64,000 nucleotides of DNA from Hydra vulgaris (GCF_038396675.1 NC_088921.1:33444501-33508500), one strand, 5' to 3'; counted from the stretch's first letter, positions 29,887 through 60,896 are shown. Notes: generated from the letters alone by a model not told the origin. Numbers and translations: made by a program.

Positions 29887-32409
29887 TTTTGACTGTGTTT
29901 GTAATAGTTTACAATATTGCTCCCATTTTACTTGTACTTCCTCAATTTCAGCATTTTCAAACACATAGTTTCTACCAGAACTAGAGCAAGCTTGTGGAAC
30001 AGATAGTTTTTTCAATATGTTGGTGTTTGGAATAAAACAGTAGTCGTCTCTTTCAGGCCAGTTAAAACAGATTGATGGACCATTCGGATGAAGAAACTTA
30101 ACTTTAGCATCAACTTCATCTAAGTTGGTTTTATTTACAATGCCGATCCACCACTTCTCATCACAGACTACAGCGGCATAACAACCTAAAGTGACAGTAT
30201 CAAGTTGAGATATGTCTTGTTTTTTTTTAAGATTGTGGATTATTGTATAATTAGTGTCTGTACTACACTTCTTTGCCCCAACCTTGTTATCTCCAAGATG
30301 TATAAATTGATGAAAGCTACGAGTACCTGGTAGAGTTGTTACACCAGTGTACCTTTTTTTGCTCTTCACGTTGCAATTGTAAGTCCAATCCCTTTATGTA
30401 AATGAAGTTAACAACTTTGATTTTATCAATACAAAATTCATGCATAGCTTCTGATGTGAGAATTTGGTTTCTGTACGGTTGTTTTAAACTTTCTTGTGCT
30501 GTTAATCTTTTTACAGTACCACCAATCCCATCGCATGGTGACTTTCCGTGGGACGTGGCAAAAAAGTTCCATTTAATTTTAAGGCAAAATTCGCTCTCTA
30601 GTTGACATAGATTGTAAAAGCTTTTACAATTTTTGTACTGTTCTGCGCAACCATCAGTGAATAAATGTAATTTGGACAGATTAGAAAATTTTATTTTTAA
30701 TATTGGTATGATCAGTTGGAATATTTTGTACACATAAGTTACATCATGTATAATGTCATCTGATATAAAACAGTAAGAAATATGTTTCAGTTCACCTTTA
30801 TCATCTTTATGGTATATGACTAATGGATGTAAAGAACATTGTTGGGTGTTCCAATGATAGCTCTGTATTTCATCTTGGACAACAAAAGCATAATTTTCAG
30901 CAAAGTCGCCAATAATGATAATGTTTGATTGATCCATATATTGTTTCAGTTAGTTAAGGTACTGTGATTGAGAGTGAGCGATAAAAGAATGAGCTTGTAG
31001 CTTTCCAAAACAAGATGCTAGTAGTTCAAAAAACGTTGGAACATCAGCTGTTAAACTTAATAGTGTTGCACGGTCAGTAGTTTGCCATTGCTTGTAGTGT
31101 ATCTCAAAATCATCTTCGTATTCTCCAAAAATCTCATACAAATATTTGGTGAGGGGCTCTTTACCAGGACAATCATCACACTGTGCAAGCATGCATTCTT
31201 TGTTTTCTACTGAGCAAACGGTTTTTGAAAGTAAGTCCTTATACTTTAGTCCAATATTTAAAGCATCTACTAGCAATATGGCATTTTGGTGATAAGAACA
31301 AACACAAACAGAATGTGTACCACTTGCACCTGGCATAGTTCTACATAAATCACTTGAATCATAAAAAAGTTTAACAGAATCTTCTATTTCTTTTTGTAAG
31401 ACTTTCCCTTTATTCAAAAGTGAGATAGCCAACAATCCTTTTTTATTAAAAAGTTGTCTAGCCTTTTTTGCTTGGTATTCTGTAACTGCAAAGTTATTTT
31501 GCACTTCTAATGTTGACCAACTTGGGGGTGCCGGTGTTAGAAGTTGAACAATAGTTCTTTTGTCAGAACATAGAATTTTTTCTTTTATCAAGCTCATAAT
31601 TTCATCAAAGTTTTCAGCCTTCTTTTTAATGTCATTTGGTTCATAACACAGTTTTGAGGGAACATTGAATTGACTTTCAGTTTTTCTAGTAAGGTTACTT
31701 ACCATTTCGTTGATGCGCGCAACTTTTCGCTTTCCTTCTGAGAGTATATGTTTTGATGACTGAGATTTTAGAGGAGATATAATAAAATTTTCAATTTCTT
31801 CATTGATCTCCTGTCTTTTTGATTTAAATGATGATATTAGAAAATCTTCATCTTGTTCACCCTGACTTTGCTTCTCTTCTTTAAGATCTGCTTTTTTGGC
31901 AATCTTTTGCTTACAGGCTTTGCAAAGTTTCTTCCCAGGAGCAATATTTAAGCTACTTCTCATCATGTCTTGTGACTCATTTATCGTAACTACTCTAAGA
32001 TTTTCTAAAAGTAATTGAATTGTATATATAATTGCATGTAGCTTTATGTATTTTGTATATAGTATAATTGTATGTATAGTTGTATATAGCTTATCTGCAC
32101 AATTGTTTAAAACATAGTTTATGTTTTGGAAAACACAAATTAAAAAAATATATATATTAAATTCTTAAATTCCACTTTTACTTACTTGTAATTTTCTTTG
32201 TATGTTTTGAATGGATCACAGCATGCTTTCTGCCATATAAGATACATTTTAAAATAATTTGTAGCATGTTTTTCACATAATGCTGTTAAGTTTGATAGTT
32301 CAATGTTACAGAGTAATGATTTAGCTATTTTTTCTTCGTTGCTTAAAGTTCCAATAACATCTTGTTGGCCTTTGCATGCATCTGATGTCATTAACCCAAT
32401 AGAACACAT
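29887..32409 (-). pseudogene. Orphan RNase-H-like protein of the large TIR element
   Basis: Exon 1 (32409-32186, start not certain) encodes CEKHATNYFKMYLIWQKACC and ends at AA|GTAAGT. An AG at 31996-31995 continues the frame into exon 2 (31994 down to 29887). There follow a CxxC-type segment (GKKLCKACKQKI), a Ser/Lys-rich linker, a Cys cluster (CMLAQCDDCPGKEP) and a core with three acidic motifs: IIIGDFAENY (Asp 30907), LHLFTDGCAEQYKN (Asp 30655) and FFATSHGKSPCDGIGGTVKR (Asp 30532). The C-terminal module reads KWWIGIV, HPNGPS, FNWPERDDYCF. Spacing of the acidic residues fits an RNase-H/DDE nuclease by inference. One TAA (30950-30952) and a 1-nt frameshift in an A-run near 30350 break the chain. 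I recall similar uncharacterised proteins in cnidarians and arthropods but cannot name the family. Confidence 0.7.
32186..32409 (-). other. Exon 1 of the orphan protein
   Basis: About 74 codons ending at a consensus donor. It includes KACCDPF, a motif that precedes the linker. The intron to 31994 is about 190 bp. Further upstream exons between 32410 and 32750 were not found. Confidence 0.55.
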
Positions 32410-32457
32410 CTTTTAATAAACTACTTTGTATAAATGTATTTCCTTTAAAAAAAGAGA

Positions 32458-32520
32458 ATTCTCCTACTTAATTAAAAGAATTCTCCTACTTAAATAAAAG
32501 AATTTTCCTACTTAATTTTT
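32458..32520. repeat. 27-bp tandem repeat, about 2.3 copies
   Basis: AATTCTCCTACTTAATTAAA and close variants are repeated with a period of about 27 bp, inside the TIR element between exon 1 and the right TIR. Confidence 0.7.
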
Positions 32521-32673
32521 AGTAAAAAAAAAAATTTAATATGGAAATAATTCAAACCTTTTCAGAATCCCACTGTTGTAAAATTTTTTACACTGATAGA
32601 TATTGTTAATAAGTTATCATTAAATTAAGACTTCCTTAAATATAACAAAATTGTTTTGTTTTTTTAAGGAGAC

Positions 32674-32716
32674 AAATAGAATTCTGTAAAATATAATATT
32701 TTACAGAATTCTATTT
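32674..32716. repeat. 43-bp palindrome
   Basis: AAATAGAATTCTGTAAAATA is mirrored by TATTTTACAGAATTCTATTT with no real spacer. It lies just inside the right TIR. Confidence 0.8.
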
Positions 32717-32750
32717 GAAATTATTTTAAAATAGCTTATTGAAAATTTGA

Positions 32751-33264
32751 TACATCTTTGAAATTAAAGTTCCGTATGTTTCAGCCGTTTTTAAGTTAGA
32801 TTTTTTGTGCCTAGTAAGATTATAAACAGCTGAAAATATTAACAGCAAAAAAAATTTTTTTTGACGGGGGTGTTTTGAGATATTGGGCCCCAAAGTTGTT
32901 TTATAGAACCTAGTTGTTATATTAATTTTTAAGCATGTTTCTTTCATATTTTAGCATTTTAAGTACATTTATTGAATTCAGCATCAAAAAAACATTATAT
33001 ATGTTTATTTTCATGTTTTTGCCATTTTTGTTTCTTATTATTTTAAGAAAAATGTTTTTTCAGAGTGTTATGAAAACCGGGTCATTTTAGGAAACCAGGT
33101 CAGTACTAAAATTGCAGTATCTTGTCAACCTCTCAACATTTTTAGCTAAAATTTTATATGTTAACTTTTCTTTTTAAGATGCAATAGCCAAACAGGTTTT
33201 TAAAAAATTTGAAGACCCATGGTTCAAAATTTTCTAAATTTTGGGTGATTTGATGCGGAATTAC
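32751..33264. repeat. Right about 515-bp terminal inverted repeat
   Basis: Inverted partner of 29261-29778. Confidence 0.85.
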
Positions 33265-34055
33265 TCATATATAATTGTATATTAATAAATTGATTGTAGA
33301 GACAGTTCTATATATTTATTGTAAAATATTATATGTTAGTAAATTGATTGTTGAGTTCCCGCTTAAATATCTATTTTCCATTTTCATTTTTGTTAGCTGT
33401 ATTACTCAATTATGTTAACGGGTAAGGATGATTAGACCTTTTCTTCTGTCAACTCCGGTCGAAATTTTTACAAGTTATATTTTTGTGTTTTAAAAACATT
33501 GTAAAACTTGCTTTTAAACAACAAAAAAATAAAAAAATAACGAATAAAAAGTAATGTTGTATATCAATTTTAGATGATAACGTGAACATTTTTTGAATAT
33601 TTAAACAGATATTATAAAGATCAATGGTGTTTACCAAGCCGTGCTTAGGAGGATGGGAGGGGGTTTGCAAATATTATAATTGATAATATGAAGATTAATG
33701 GTGTGTACTTAGTGGTGAAAATTAAATTTAAAGTATGAAACACATTAAATTTCGTTTTTAAATTATTGTTTCTAAACAAATTTGATGCAAAACATAAATT
33801 TGTGCCAAAACGTAATTTTTTGTTATAAAAAAACTTAACATCACTTTAAAATTATTTACTTTACAAAACTATTTCAAATACACAAAGTACATTTTTAAAA
33901 TAATTAACTTACAAATTATGCATAGAATAATATAATTCAAGAATAATTTTTAACATTTATCTTTTACATTTAATTATTAATTTGTATTTTTGGAAATATT
34001 TTAATAATACGTTTCTAAAATGCAGACGACTAAAGTGGGCTTTAAAAAATCAACT
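33265..34055. other. Downstream flank of the redox gene
   Basis: AT-rich DNA between the large TIR element and the last exon of the nucleoredoxin-like gene. No exon was recognised. Confidence 0.5.
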
Positions 34056-53377
<19,322 letters not shown>

Positions 53378-53480
53378 TTTTTCGAATATCAGTCAATTGC
53401 AGTCTTTTTACTTTTAAAAGTATTTATTTCTAACTTGAATTTTGTTGTAGTATTTTATGATTAACTTTTTTTACAGCAAT

Positions 53481-53850
53481 AACAAGTATCAATATCTCTA
53501 TATAATAATAAATGAATAATCGGTTTATAATAAAAAATTAATTATTATATTTAATCGCATATATACTTATCTAAATAATTTACTGAGAAACTACTTGTAA
53601 ATTGATTAAATGGAAGTTTAATTAGATCCTTAGAAAACATTGCGAAAATCCCTCAAGTTGAATTGTTTAATCAAATTTTTCCTAACTAAATAGTATACAG
53701 CTTAGTGATGCAAAAAGTTTATCTAGTCTGTCTCAAAAAACGAAAGTCGAACCTTTTAAAAACGTATTTATATGTAACAGAGATAACATCTTCAGATACC
53801 AAGCTTAAAGTTCTTCTCTTTAGTAGCACGAAAGAAATTAGTTAATGAAA
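53481..53850. mobile_element. Tc1-like fragment related to copy 1
   Basis: Follows 1065-1470 in order (CTAAATAATTTACTG, AGTGATGCAAAAA, AAAGTCGAACCTTTTA, GATAACATC, AAGCTTAA) at roughly three-quarters identity, then ends. It lies just upstream of the redox gene start, so it may overlap its promoter. Confidence 0.65.
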
Positions 53851-54059
53851 TGTTAAAATTGAATTTTTTTTATTAATTTACTATTTAAATATAATTTGTT
53901 AATTAATTATATTTTTATACTTTAACTAGTCACTTGAATTCATAAAGTTAATATTTTATTCTTTGAAAATGAATAAAATTGGACAAGTTAAATTGTAAAC
54001 ATTTTTCTCCTCAATTATTGATTATGTTTTTGTCATAAAAATGGCAAAGCAGGCTTACT

Positions 54060-54186
54060 TGTTTCTCGTATGAACACTCCAGCCAGGTTAGCGGGTGTAC
54101 GAACACTCCAGCCTGGTTAGCCGGTGTAGGAGGTACGGATACCTCCTACACCGGTTACCAGACTGGAGTGTTCATACGAGAACAAA
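54060..54186. repeat. Foldback repeat with duplicated left arm segment
   Basis: TCTCGTATGAACACTCCAG (54062) is inverted at CTGGAGTGTTCATACGAGA (54164). The inner part GCCGGTGTAGGAGGTA is inverted as TACCTCCTACACCGG. The segment CGAACACTCCAGCCTGGTTA repeats the outer one directly, so the left arm carries an extra copy of about 38 bp. Confidence 0.8.
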
Positions 54187-54986
54187 GTAAGAAGAACGAG
54201 TGTTCATGCAAAATATACTTTTTCATATACCGTTTATACCGTCACAGATTAAAGTACAGTAACACCTACCTGATGGCACAAATCAATTGAGTTCATTTCC
54301 AATGATATTAGCCAAATTCATTTCAGAGGCCTGGTCTTGAAATTAATTTGATATGGGGAAAAAAATAAAGATCGTAAATTTGTCATTAGAAAAAATTAGC
54401 TAAACAATACTGTCGCTGTTACTATTAGTTCCTAATTCATTTTCATTAAAAACGTAAATGATTAAAGAATCTTATGTGGTACTTTTGAGGAATTGAGAAA
54501 CAAAATGCAAATGTATTTACGCTATTTAAAGCTAAAAAGTAAACTAAAGCCTAATAGGCTAATGAATATTGTTATTAAATAGTAATCATGTATTTTCAAT
54601 GCAGTCTCATTTAAAATACCTAAAATTATAGCGGAATGGTCATCAAAAAAGATGTTTTACGATAAGAAAATCAGTAAAGATGTCATTTACAGATATTGTG
54701 ATCATAAAAAGGAAGGGAATTGCGGACTTAATGTAAAAGCATAAAGAATGCTACAAAGTTACAAAATGAAATAGTTACCTATTAAATGTTACATGCAATA
54801 AATCGATGAGTATAAAATTATATAGTGACTATTTAAGATCAGTCGTTTTACTTTTTGATTGATTTAATCCTGAAGGAGAATATTGCAGTTGTCCTCTTAA
54901 ATCTATTAGGTTGTGTACTGGGTTGCTTACTTTTACTTTTGTGTTTTTTAAAACACAACAGTGATAAAATAATAGCTACAATAATA
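54187..54986. other. AT-rich DNA, no gene
   Basis: Nothing recognised apart from an ORF that runs into the 54-bp repeat. Confidence 0.45.
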
Positions 54987-55148
54987 ACTATAGAAGAAAT
55001 GACTTTGGCTCTATCTTGCACAGATCAGTTACAAAGTGTAACTATAGAAGAAATGACTTAAGCTCTATCTTGCACAGATCAGTTACAAAGTGTAACTATA
55101 GAAGAAATGACTTTGGCTCTATCTTGCACAGATCAGTTACAAAGTGTA
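54987..55148 (+). repeat. 54-bp tandem repeat, three copies, coding-compatible
   Basis: ACTATAGAAGAAATGACTTT starts at 54987, 55041 and 55095. The unit is 18 codons and reads TIEEMTLALSCTDQLQSV in one frame. The middle copy has a changed Leu codon giving TAA. The preceding frame from 54855 begins with a hydrophobic stretch (LLNLLGCVLGCLLLLLCFL). No family was recognised. Confidence 0.8.
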
Positions 55149-55149
55149 A

Positions 55150-56449
55150 CTATTTTTAAAGTTGACTGAGTTCTAAAAAAGTATAAAAAAGAGATGACAT
55201 AATTGATATATCAGCAGATCCAGAACTAGACTATTTTTAAAAGGATGTATCATTAATTGTTTAAAAATTGAAATAACAGATTTAAAAAATGGCTGTTTAG
55301 CTAAAATGTGTTTATTTTGTACCAATAAAATTGAAATTTGAGCGCAAATAATCTGTTTGTGAACATTTACATTATAAATACTCACAAAGAACTGCCTTTG
55401 TTTTATAAGATAATATTTGTTTTAATACCCCATTATTTGATCCAAATATACTTCATATAGCACTAAAATTGAAAACATTGAATTCTACATCAATAAATTC
55501 ACAGATGATTCAAATGATAATAATACTTGATAAAAATTAGTACTATAAAATAATACCAAAGATGTCACTAATATAATCATAAATAATACTGAAAATACTG
55601 ATGTAGAGCTTTTTAATAATAGTATTGTAAATATTGACCTTAGTAACCGCGTGGCTCCAAAACGATGTGGTATTAATTACATAAGCATAAAACAAAACAC
55701 AAGAGTGGCATGATTTCAGAAAACATAAAATTAAAGCTGCTTGACTATCTAATTTACTTAGTTTACTTGGGAAACTTTTAAAGTTTTATATTACATTGGA
55801 ATGTTTTAAAATAGGACATCTACACCAGGCCTAGCCCATTTAGAACATATTTAAAAAGGTAAATTATTTGAAAGCTTCTTTCTAAAGCAAAAGTTGAAAA
55901 ATGCCTATAGTTTATTAGCCTAATCAACAATAAATATGGTTGTAGCCCTGATAAATTAGGTCCATCAAGTTTGTTTGACTAGAAAACTCAAGATTGTGTT
56001 GATTGCGTTGGGCCATTAACTACAAGTAGAAAATTTTTCTTAACATTATGTTCAATGCCAGCTACAGATTGAGTGTACAGATGCAAATTTTGATATTTTT
56101 TAATCATACCTGCTTGAAAACAATTCATAAAACATTTTTAAATTAAACAAAATAATACCTTATTAGTAATTGTTGAAGAAGCAATAAACTCAATATATGA
56201 TTGGAAGAAAATAAGAAACTGAAATTATCTTGAAATCAAGTTTTGAAATCTAATTTTGTTATGTTAAAAGTCAAATTTGGCAATCTGGTTTTGTTATGTT
56301 AAAACTATTAAGAAAATTATTAAAAAATTTAAAGTTTGTTTCCATTGTAATTTTTTCGAGATAAAAGCAACTCTAACATTTTGAAAATTTTATTTTTAAA
56401 CTTGTATATTGTGTACAAGTTCAAAAATAAAAATAAAAAAAGAGAAATA
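55150..56449. other. Possible decayed coding remnant, unrecognised
   Basis: Short frames (QDCVDCVGPLTTSRKFF near 55990, then LCSMPATD) look coding-like but are broken and match nothing I know. The rest is AT-rich. Confidence 0.25.
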
Positions 56450-56528
56450 TATAGTTATAAAAATTATAAAAGGAACCCTTTATATATACTATATATGAAG
56501 GGTTCCTTTTATAACTTTTATAACTATA
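56450..56528. repeat. 79-bp palindrome
   Basis: TATAGTTATAAAAATTATAA then AAGGAACCCTT is mirrored around a TATATATACTATATAT centre. Strong hairpin potential. Confidence 0.8.
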
Positions 56529-56997
56529 ATTTTCTCTTTGCTGAATTGTATTTATTTTTTAGCATATCACTTTTTTTTATGATTGATTCAAGTTTTATTT
56601 TAGCTAGTCAGTTTTTTTAACATCTTTTTTCTTATTGTTCAACTGGAGTAATAATGTATTTCCTTCTATTTCTTTTTTTATAAATGTAATAATAATAATA
56701 ATAACAATCTTATTTTATATATAGTTATTTTTGTTTTTAGTATATAACTAATGCTTATTAAAATGTAGTTAGTAATCATACATAAATGTCTAAATAGTTG
56801 TCTTGCTCGCTTGTTATTTTTATGATTGGTCGCTCGTTAGTAGCTAGCGGTCCGCAAATCGCTGTCTCTATTGTTGCAAGCTATCTCTAGCTTATATTTT
56901 TTTTCACAGAGGGTTGTCAACAAACGTTCTTATACTGTTAGTCAAAAAATCAAATCATTGGATGTAAAGAAAAACACACTCCTGACACACATGCCTA
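56529..56997. other. AT-rich DNA, no gene
   Basis: Nothing recognised. Confidence 0.45.
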
Positions 56998-58110
56998 CCC
57001 AGCCAGCACACTTACGTTGGGCCAACGTATGTAAAACCATCGTAAACGTCGGCTGTTTTTTCCAATGCAAAACCAACGTTGAATTAATGTCATTTGTTTA
57101 ATGATGAAATTAATACCGATGGAACTAAAAATAGCTGGCTCATTTACATTGGTTCAACGTATGTAAAAACATCGCAAAAAATTGATTGCTTTTACGATGT
57201 AAACCCAACGTTGATCCAATGTTATTAAACCGACGTTGATTTAATGCGATAAACCAACGCTGAATTAATGTATGTAAAAACATCGCAAAAAGTTGATTTT
57301 TTTTACGATCTAAACCCAACGTTGATCCAATTTTATTAACCCGTCGTTGATTTGATGTATATACATACATTGGAACAACGTTGGATTTTATACAGTGGAT
57401 TACCGTTACGTTTGCATAGAGAAAAGGCGGATATACAAATATACATTTGTATAATTTATGAGAATTATTTTTCATTTAGATATTTCAGTTCATCATGGAA
57501 ATATATTTGCTTATATATTTTTCTCTTTTTTATGTAACAAAATATCAAGCCACAAGCAAAACAAACATAAATAATGTGTCTTTAATCAAATGCTTAATTA
57601 TAAGAATAATTTCATAAAGTAAAATTTGTTAACTCAGCATCTAAATGGCGGAAATGCGTATATAAAAATGCATTTAAACATATATATACGATTATACACG
57701 CCCATAAATACATAATATTTCATGTTTAAATGTGTATGCATAACATGAAAAAAAATAAATTCGGTTCCGATAAAAGGTAAATATAAAGTTGAGGAAATCC
57801 TAACCCTAACCCTAACGTAAAATATAACGGTGAATCAACTTAAAATACAACGTTTTACCAACGTAAAATACAACGTTTAACCAACGTAAAATACAACGTT
57901 GTGCCAACGTAAAGTACAACGTTGAATCAAAGTAAAACATTACGCAATGCCGACTTAAAATACAACATTGAACCAACGTTGTTTTTTGGTTGTTGGCGAC
58001 GTCGCATTTGTAACCAAAATGATATAAAAACAACGTTGGCGGTCGATGTTGGGCCAACGCAACGCACAACATTGTTCTAACGTTTTATCAATGTATGTGT
58101 GCTAGCTGGG
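56998..58110. mobile_element. 1.1-kb non-autonomous element rich in CAACGTTG motifs
   Basis: Ends CCCAGCCAGCACACTTACGT and, inverted, CCCAGCTAGCACACATACAT. Both subterminal thirds are arrays of AACGTTGAWYMAA-type units (57130-57380 and 57820-58080), mutually inverted. Near the right array lie three units of CCCTAA (57799-57816). No coding sequence; family not assigned. Confidence 0.65.
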
Positions 58111-58468
58111 GTGTTAGTTTTAAGGAGTGATATCTAAAACTCTAAAATATGAATATATGTCTTTAAAATATATTTTTAAAGTTCTAATGCTCTATAAAAT
58201 TAGCTTGCTAGATTCATTGTTGTAGGTGGTGGTTCTTTTGTTGATAAAAACATATAACAACACGTTATTTCAGTCGTTTTAATATGTAAATTTCGATTAT
58301 TTGCATTTCTGTTTTTCCAATCGCTGCGAATAACAGCCACTTTAGTAATCCTATTTATTGATCTAAACCAAAGCGAGCTAATGTCATTTTACTAATCTTA
58401 GCTTAATGTCATTTTACAGATCTTGATTTATTTTTTATTTATTTTATCGTTGTTTTTTTTAACAGTTA
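58111..58468. other. Spacer
   Basis: No feature recognised. Confidence 0.4.
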
Positions 58469-58640
58469 TTAAGGTGCTCCTAAAAGTCCATACGGTCTTA
58501 TCTCAGAGCACCACAGAAGAGCATTTAACTAGGGAGTTTACACCTATTTCCTTAACAATGTTGCTTATTCAGCTATATGCGTTGAACCTTGGACCACTAG
58601 GTTCTGAGCCAGGACTCTAACCACTGCGCCACGGCTGCTC
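58469..58640 (-). mobile_element. tRNA-derived SINE, first copy
   Basis: On the minus strand it begins GAGCAGCCGTGGCGCAGTGG TTAGAG (A box), then CTGGCTCAGAACC, an anticodon-loop-like CTCAGAA, and a B-box-like AAGGTTCAACG, then an unrelated body. The tRNA part resembles a Leu-type tRNA with a long variable region, but the acceptor stem is absent. Confidence 0.75.
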
Positions 58641-58749
58641 AAAGTAGATATTGGCCTGACGACATCGGGTCTACATCATTCTGGTGAGCAAAAACTACGT
58701 CGGTCCCCAAGTAAAAATTGTTAATATATATTTTTTATTTTTATATATT

Positions 58750-58915
58750 AAGATGCTTTAAGAAGACCTATCGGTCTTACCAGAGAGCAACGCAAAGGAG
58801 CATTTAACCAGGAAGTTCACACCTTCTTCCGTACCAGTTTCATTTATTTGGCTGGCGTGGAACTACAAACCTCTTGGTTCTGAGCCAGAACTCTAACCAC
58901 TGCGCCACAGCTACT
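58750..58915 (-). mobile_element. tRNA-derived SINE, second copy
   Basis: Same order of blocks as 58469-58640 and the same orientation, with about 75-80% identity by eye (GTGGCGCAGTGGTTAGAG, TCTGGCTCAGAACC, then GGAAGAAGGTGTGAACTTCC). Two neighbouring copies suggest local duplication or a preferred site. Confidence 0.75.
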
Positions 58916-59418
58916 TTATATTAAACTAATTTAAAAATTAAACAAAAATTGATGCCATCATTAAAACATTGAATTAAAATCAAACCAAGAACGTAATAAT
59001 AGATAATTATATTTTACGTCCTCAATTAAACCAAACTAAAGCCTCGGAACGTTTCCTTACCAAAAGCAAACATTTACAAAAGCAACCCTGCAAAATAATT
59101 TTATAATCTTTATCTTAATTCAAAATTAAAACAAACTACTATTTCATAAAATATTATTATCTCTCCATTTTTATGGTGTGAAATTAACGCCCAATTAAAA
59201 TTTTCTCAATTTATAAAAAGTAGCAGTAGTTTACGCCACAGCTATGGTTTGAGAAATAACATGAAAGTTAAATATTATCGCTTTTTTAGCAGCGGAAGGC
59301 AGGTTTGATTTTTTACAAAAAAAAAAAAAAAACCTTCCAGAATATGTATATATGGTCCATTTGCAACAGTCTTGCATAATCAGAACATTTTATATATTAA
59401 TATATATAGCGCTCTGGG
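58916..59418. other. AT-rich spacer
   Basis: Nothing recognised. Confidence 0.45.
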
Positions 59419-59654
59419 GCCGTATTCTCATCTCTCCGTTAAGCTTAACGGAATGTTAGTCAAAAAATCTTTTTTACTACATTAGAAAACAAAAAATTTT
59501 TAGTATAATTTTTTAAACATAAATGTTTTATTTCAGTATTTGTTTTATTTAAACAAATTTAAATAAAATTTTTGTCATGTCTTTACTAAGAAATATTGTA
59601 ATGAAATTTTAGACAAAAGCCCTGGTAAGCTAAACGGAAAGATGTGAATACGGC
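59419..59654. mobile_element. 236-bp MITE
   Basis: Ends GCCGTATTCTCATCTCTCCG and, inverted, GCCGTATTCACATCTTTCCG, followed by TTAAGCTTA/TTTAGCTTA. No ORF. Ends of this kind are common for Harbinger-like MITEs, but the target duplication is unclear. Confidence 0.7.
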
Positions 59655-60037
59655 TGCAAAGCCTTGCCCTAAATATATGTTGGTAGAAAAATAAATTGGC
59701 ATATATTATTTTAGCCGAACAGAAACCTGGCCTATTTTTAGTCGATATTGTAAAGTTTATAAAAATTTAACCGTTATCCAACCAATGCGCAGTGAGGCAG
59801 ATTAGTTCAAAAACGGCAAAAAATCACACAAATAAGGTTTTATCAATTATAGACTTAAAATGTTAAGTTTAACTACTTATTAGTAAAAAAAATCAACATT
59901 AAAAAGTTGCTCAACAAAAATTAAAAAATATGTTTTAATATAAGATACGTGAAAATAAAAAAATTGCGACCATAAAATTTTGAAAATGTAATGTATTTTT
60001 AAGGTTAATTATATATTATATTATTTATAATCAATTA
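59655..60037. other. AT-rich spacer
   Basis: Nothing recognised. Confidence 0.4.
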
Positions 60038-60656
60038 CACAGGTCAACAAAAAATTTTTTTTTCTGGTGCCGAGCAACAATTTGTTTTTTGTATAGCATT
60101 TCGCATTTTGATATCAAATATGCAACTCTTTTTTTACCATCACCTCAAGTTGTTAAGATATTTAGGTTCAAATCTTAAGTATTTAGGGTAAAGTCCCTAA
60201 TATTGTCGAAAAAAAAGTTATTCAAAAGTATGTCAACCTGAGTCTCAAAAGAAGCGTATTTTCATAGAGATTTTAGAAAACATAAATATTTTTCCTTAAA
60301 ATTTATTAACAAAAAAATTATTTGAAAAAATGCTAAAGACTCTTAAAAAATTTCAACAGAATCTTATTCAGCAAAAATACAAAAAATACTTATTTTTATT
60401 ACAAATACATAACATTTTTAAAATCTCTATGAAAATACGCTTCTTTTGAGACCCAGGTTGACATACTTTTGAATAACTTTTTTTTCGACAATGTTAGGGA
60501 CTTTACCCTAAATACTTAAGATTTGAACCTAAATATCTTTACAACTTGACGTGATGGTAAAAAAAGTTGCATATTTGAAATCAAAATGAGAAATACTATA
60601 CAAAAAACAAATTGTTGCTCGGCACCAGAAAAATTTTTTTTTTTTGTTGACCTGTG
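60038..60656. mobile_element. Long-arm foldback element, 619 bp
   Basis: CACAGGTCAACAAAAAATTT at the left is inverted at the right end. Arms of about 250 bp pair with few mismatches (GGTGCCGAGCAACAATTTGT; GTATGTCAACCTGAGTCTCA). It shares an internal core with the MITEs at 16119 and 19879 but has different ends. The half copy at 50456 belongs to this subfamily. Confidence 0.88.
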
Positions 60657-60739
60657 TTATTTGTGTCAATCAATTTTCATATCTCTATTAATGATTATGT
60701 TAATTTTCTAAAAGTCTACCCTAAATCTACCCTAAAGTC

Positions 60740-60896
60740 TACCCTAAATCATAAAAAAAGATTTGTTATAGAAATAATAAAAAAAGAAAATGTATTTTGA
60801 TTTAGTAGGGACAAAGATCTTTGTCCATATTAAATGAAAATACATTTTCTTTTTTTTATTATTTCAATAACGAATCTTTATTTTATGATTTAGGGT
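60740..60896. repeat. 157-bp foldback repeat
   Basis: TACCCTAAATCATAAAAAAA and its inverse enclose two arms of about 65 bp. Its right end overlaps the first bases of the next TIR element. Confidence 0.8.

Larger units (their letters stand above)
29261..33264 (-). mobile_element. 4.0-kb element with about 515-bp terminal inverted repeats, unassigned family
   Basis: The sequence from 29261 (GTAATTCCGCATCAAATCAC) to about 29778 reappears inverted at about 32751-33264 with high identity and few indels. The interior encodes one decayed multi-exon protein on the minus strand (29887-32409). Very long inverted ends plus an RNase-H-like core suggest a cut-and-paste DNA transposon. No unambiguous target-site duplication is visible: the flanks read CAAACACG and TCATATAT. 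Confidence 0.75.

Noticed and set aside
57799..57816. Telomere or chromosome end
   Set aside because: Only three CCCTAA units within a transposon-like repeat, far from any array.
58423..58620. 65-codon plus-strand ORF
   Set aside because: It overlaps the antisense SINE and has no motif.
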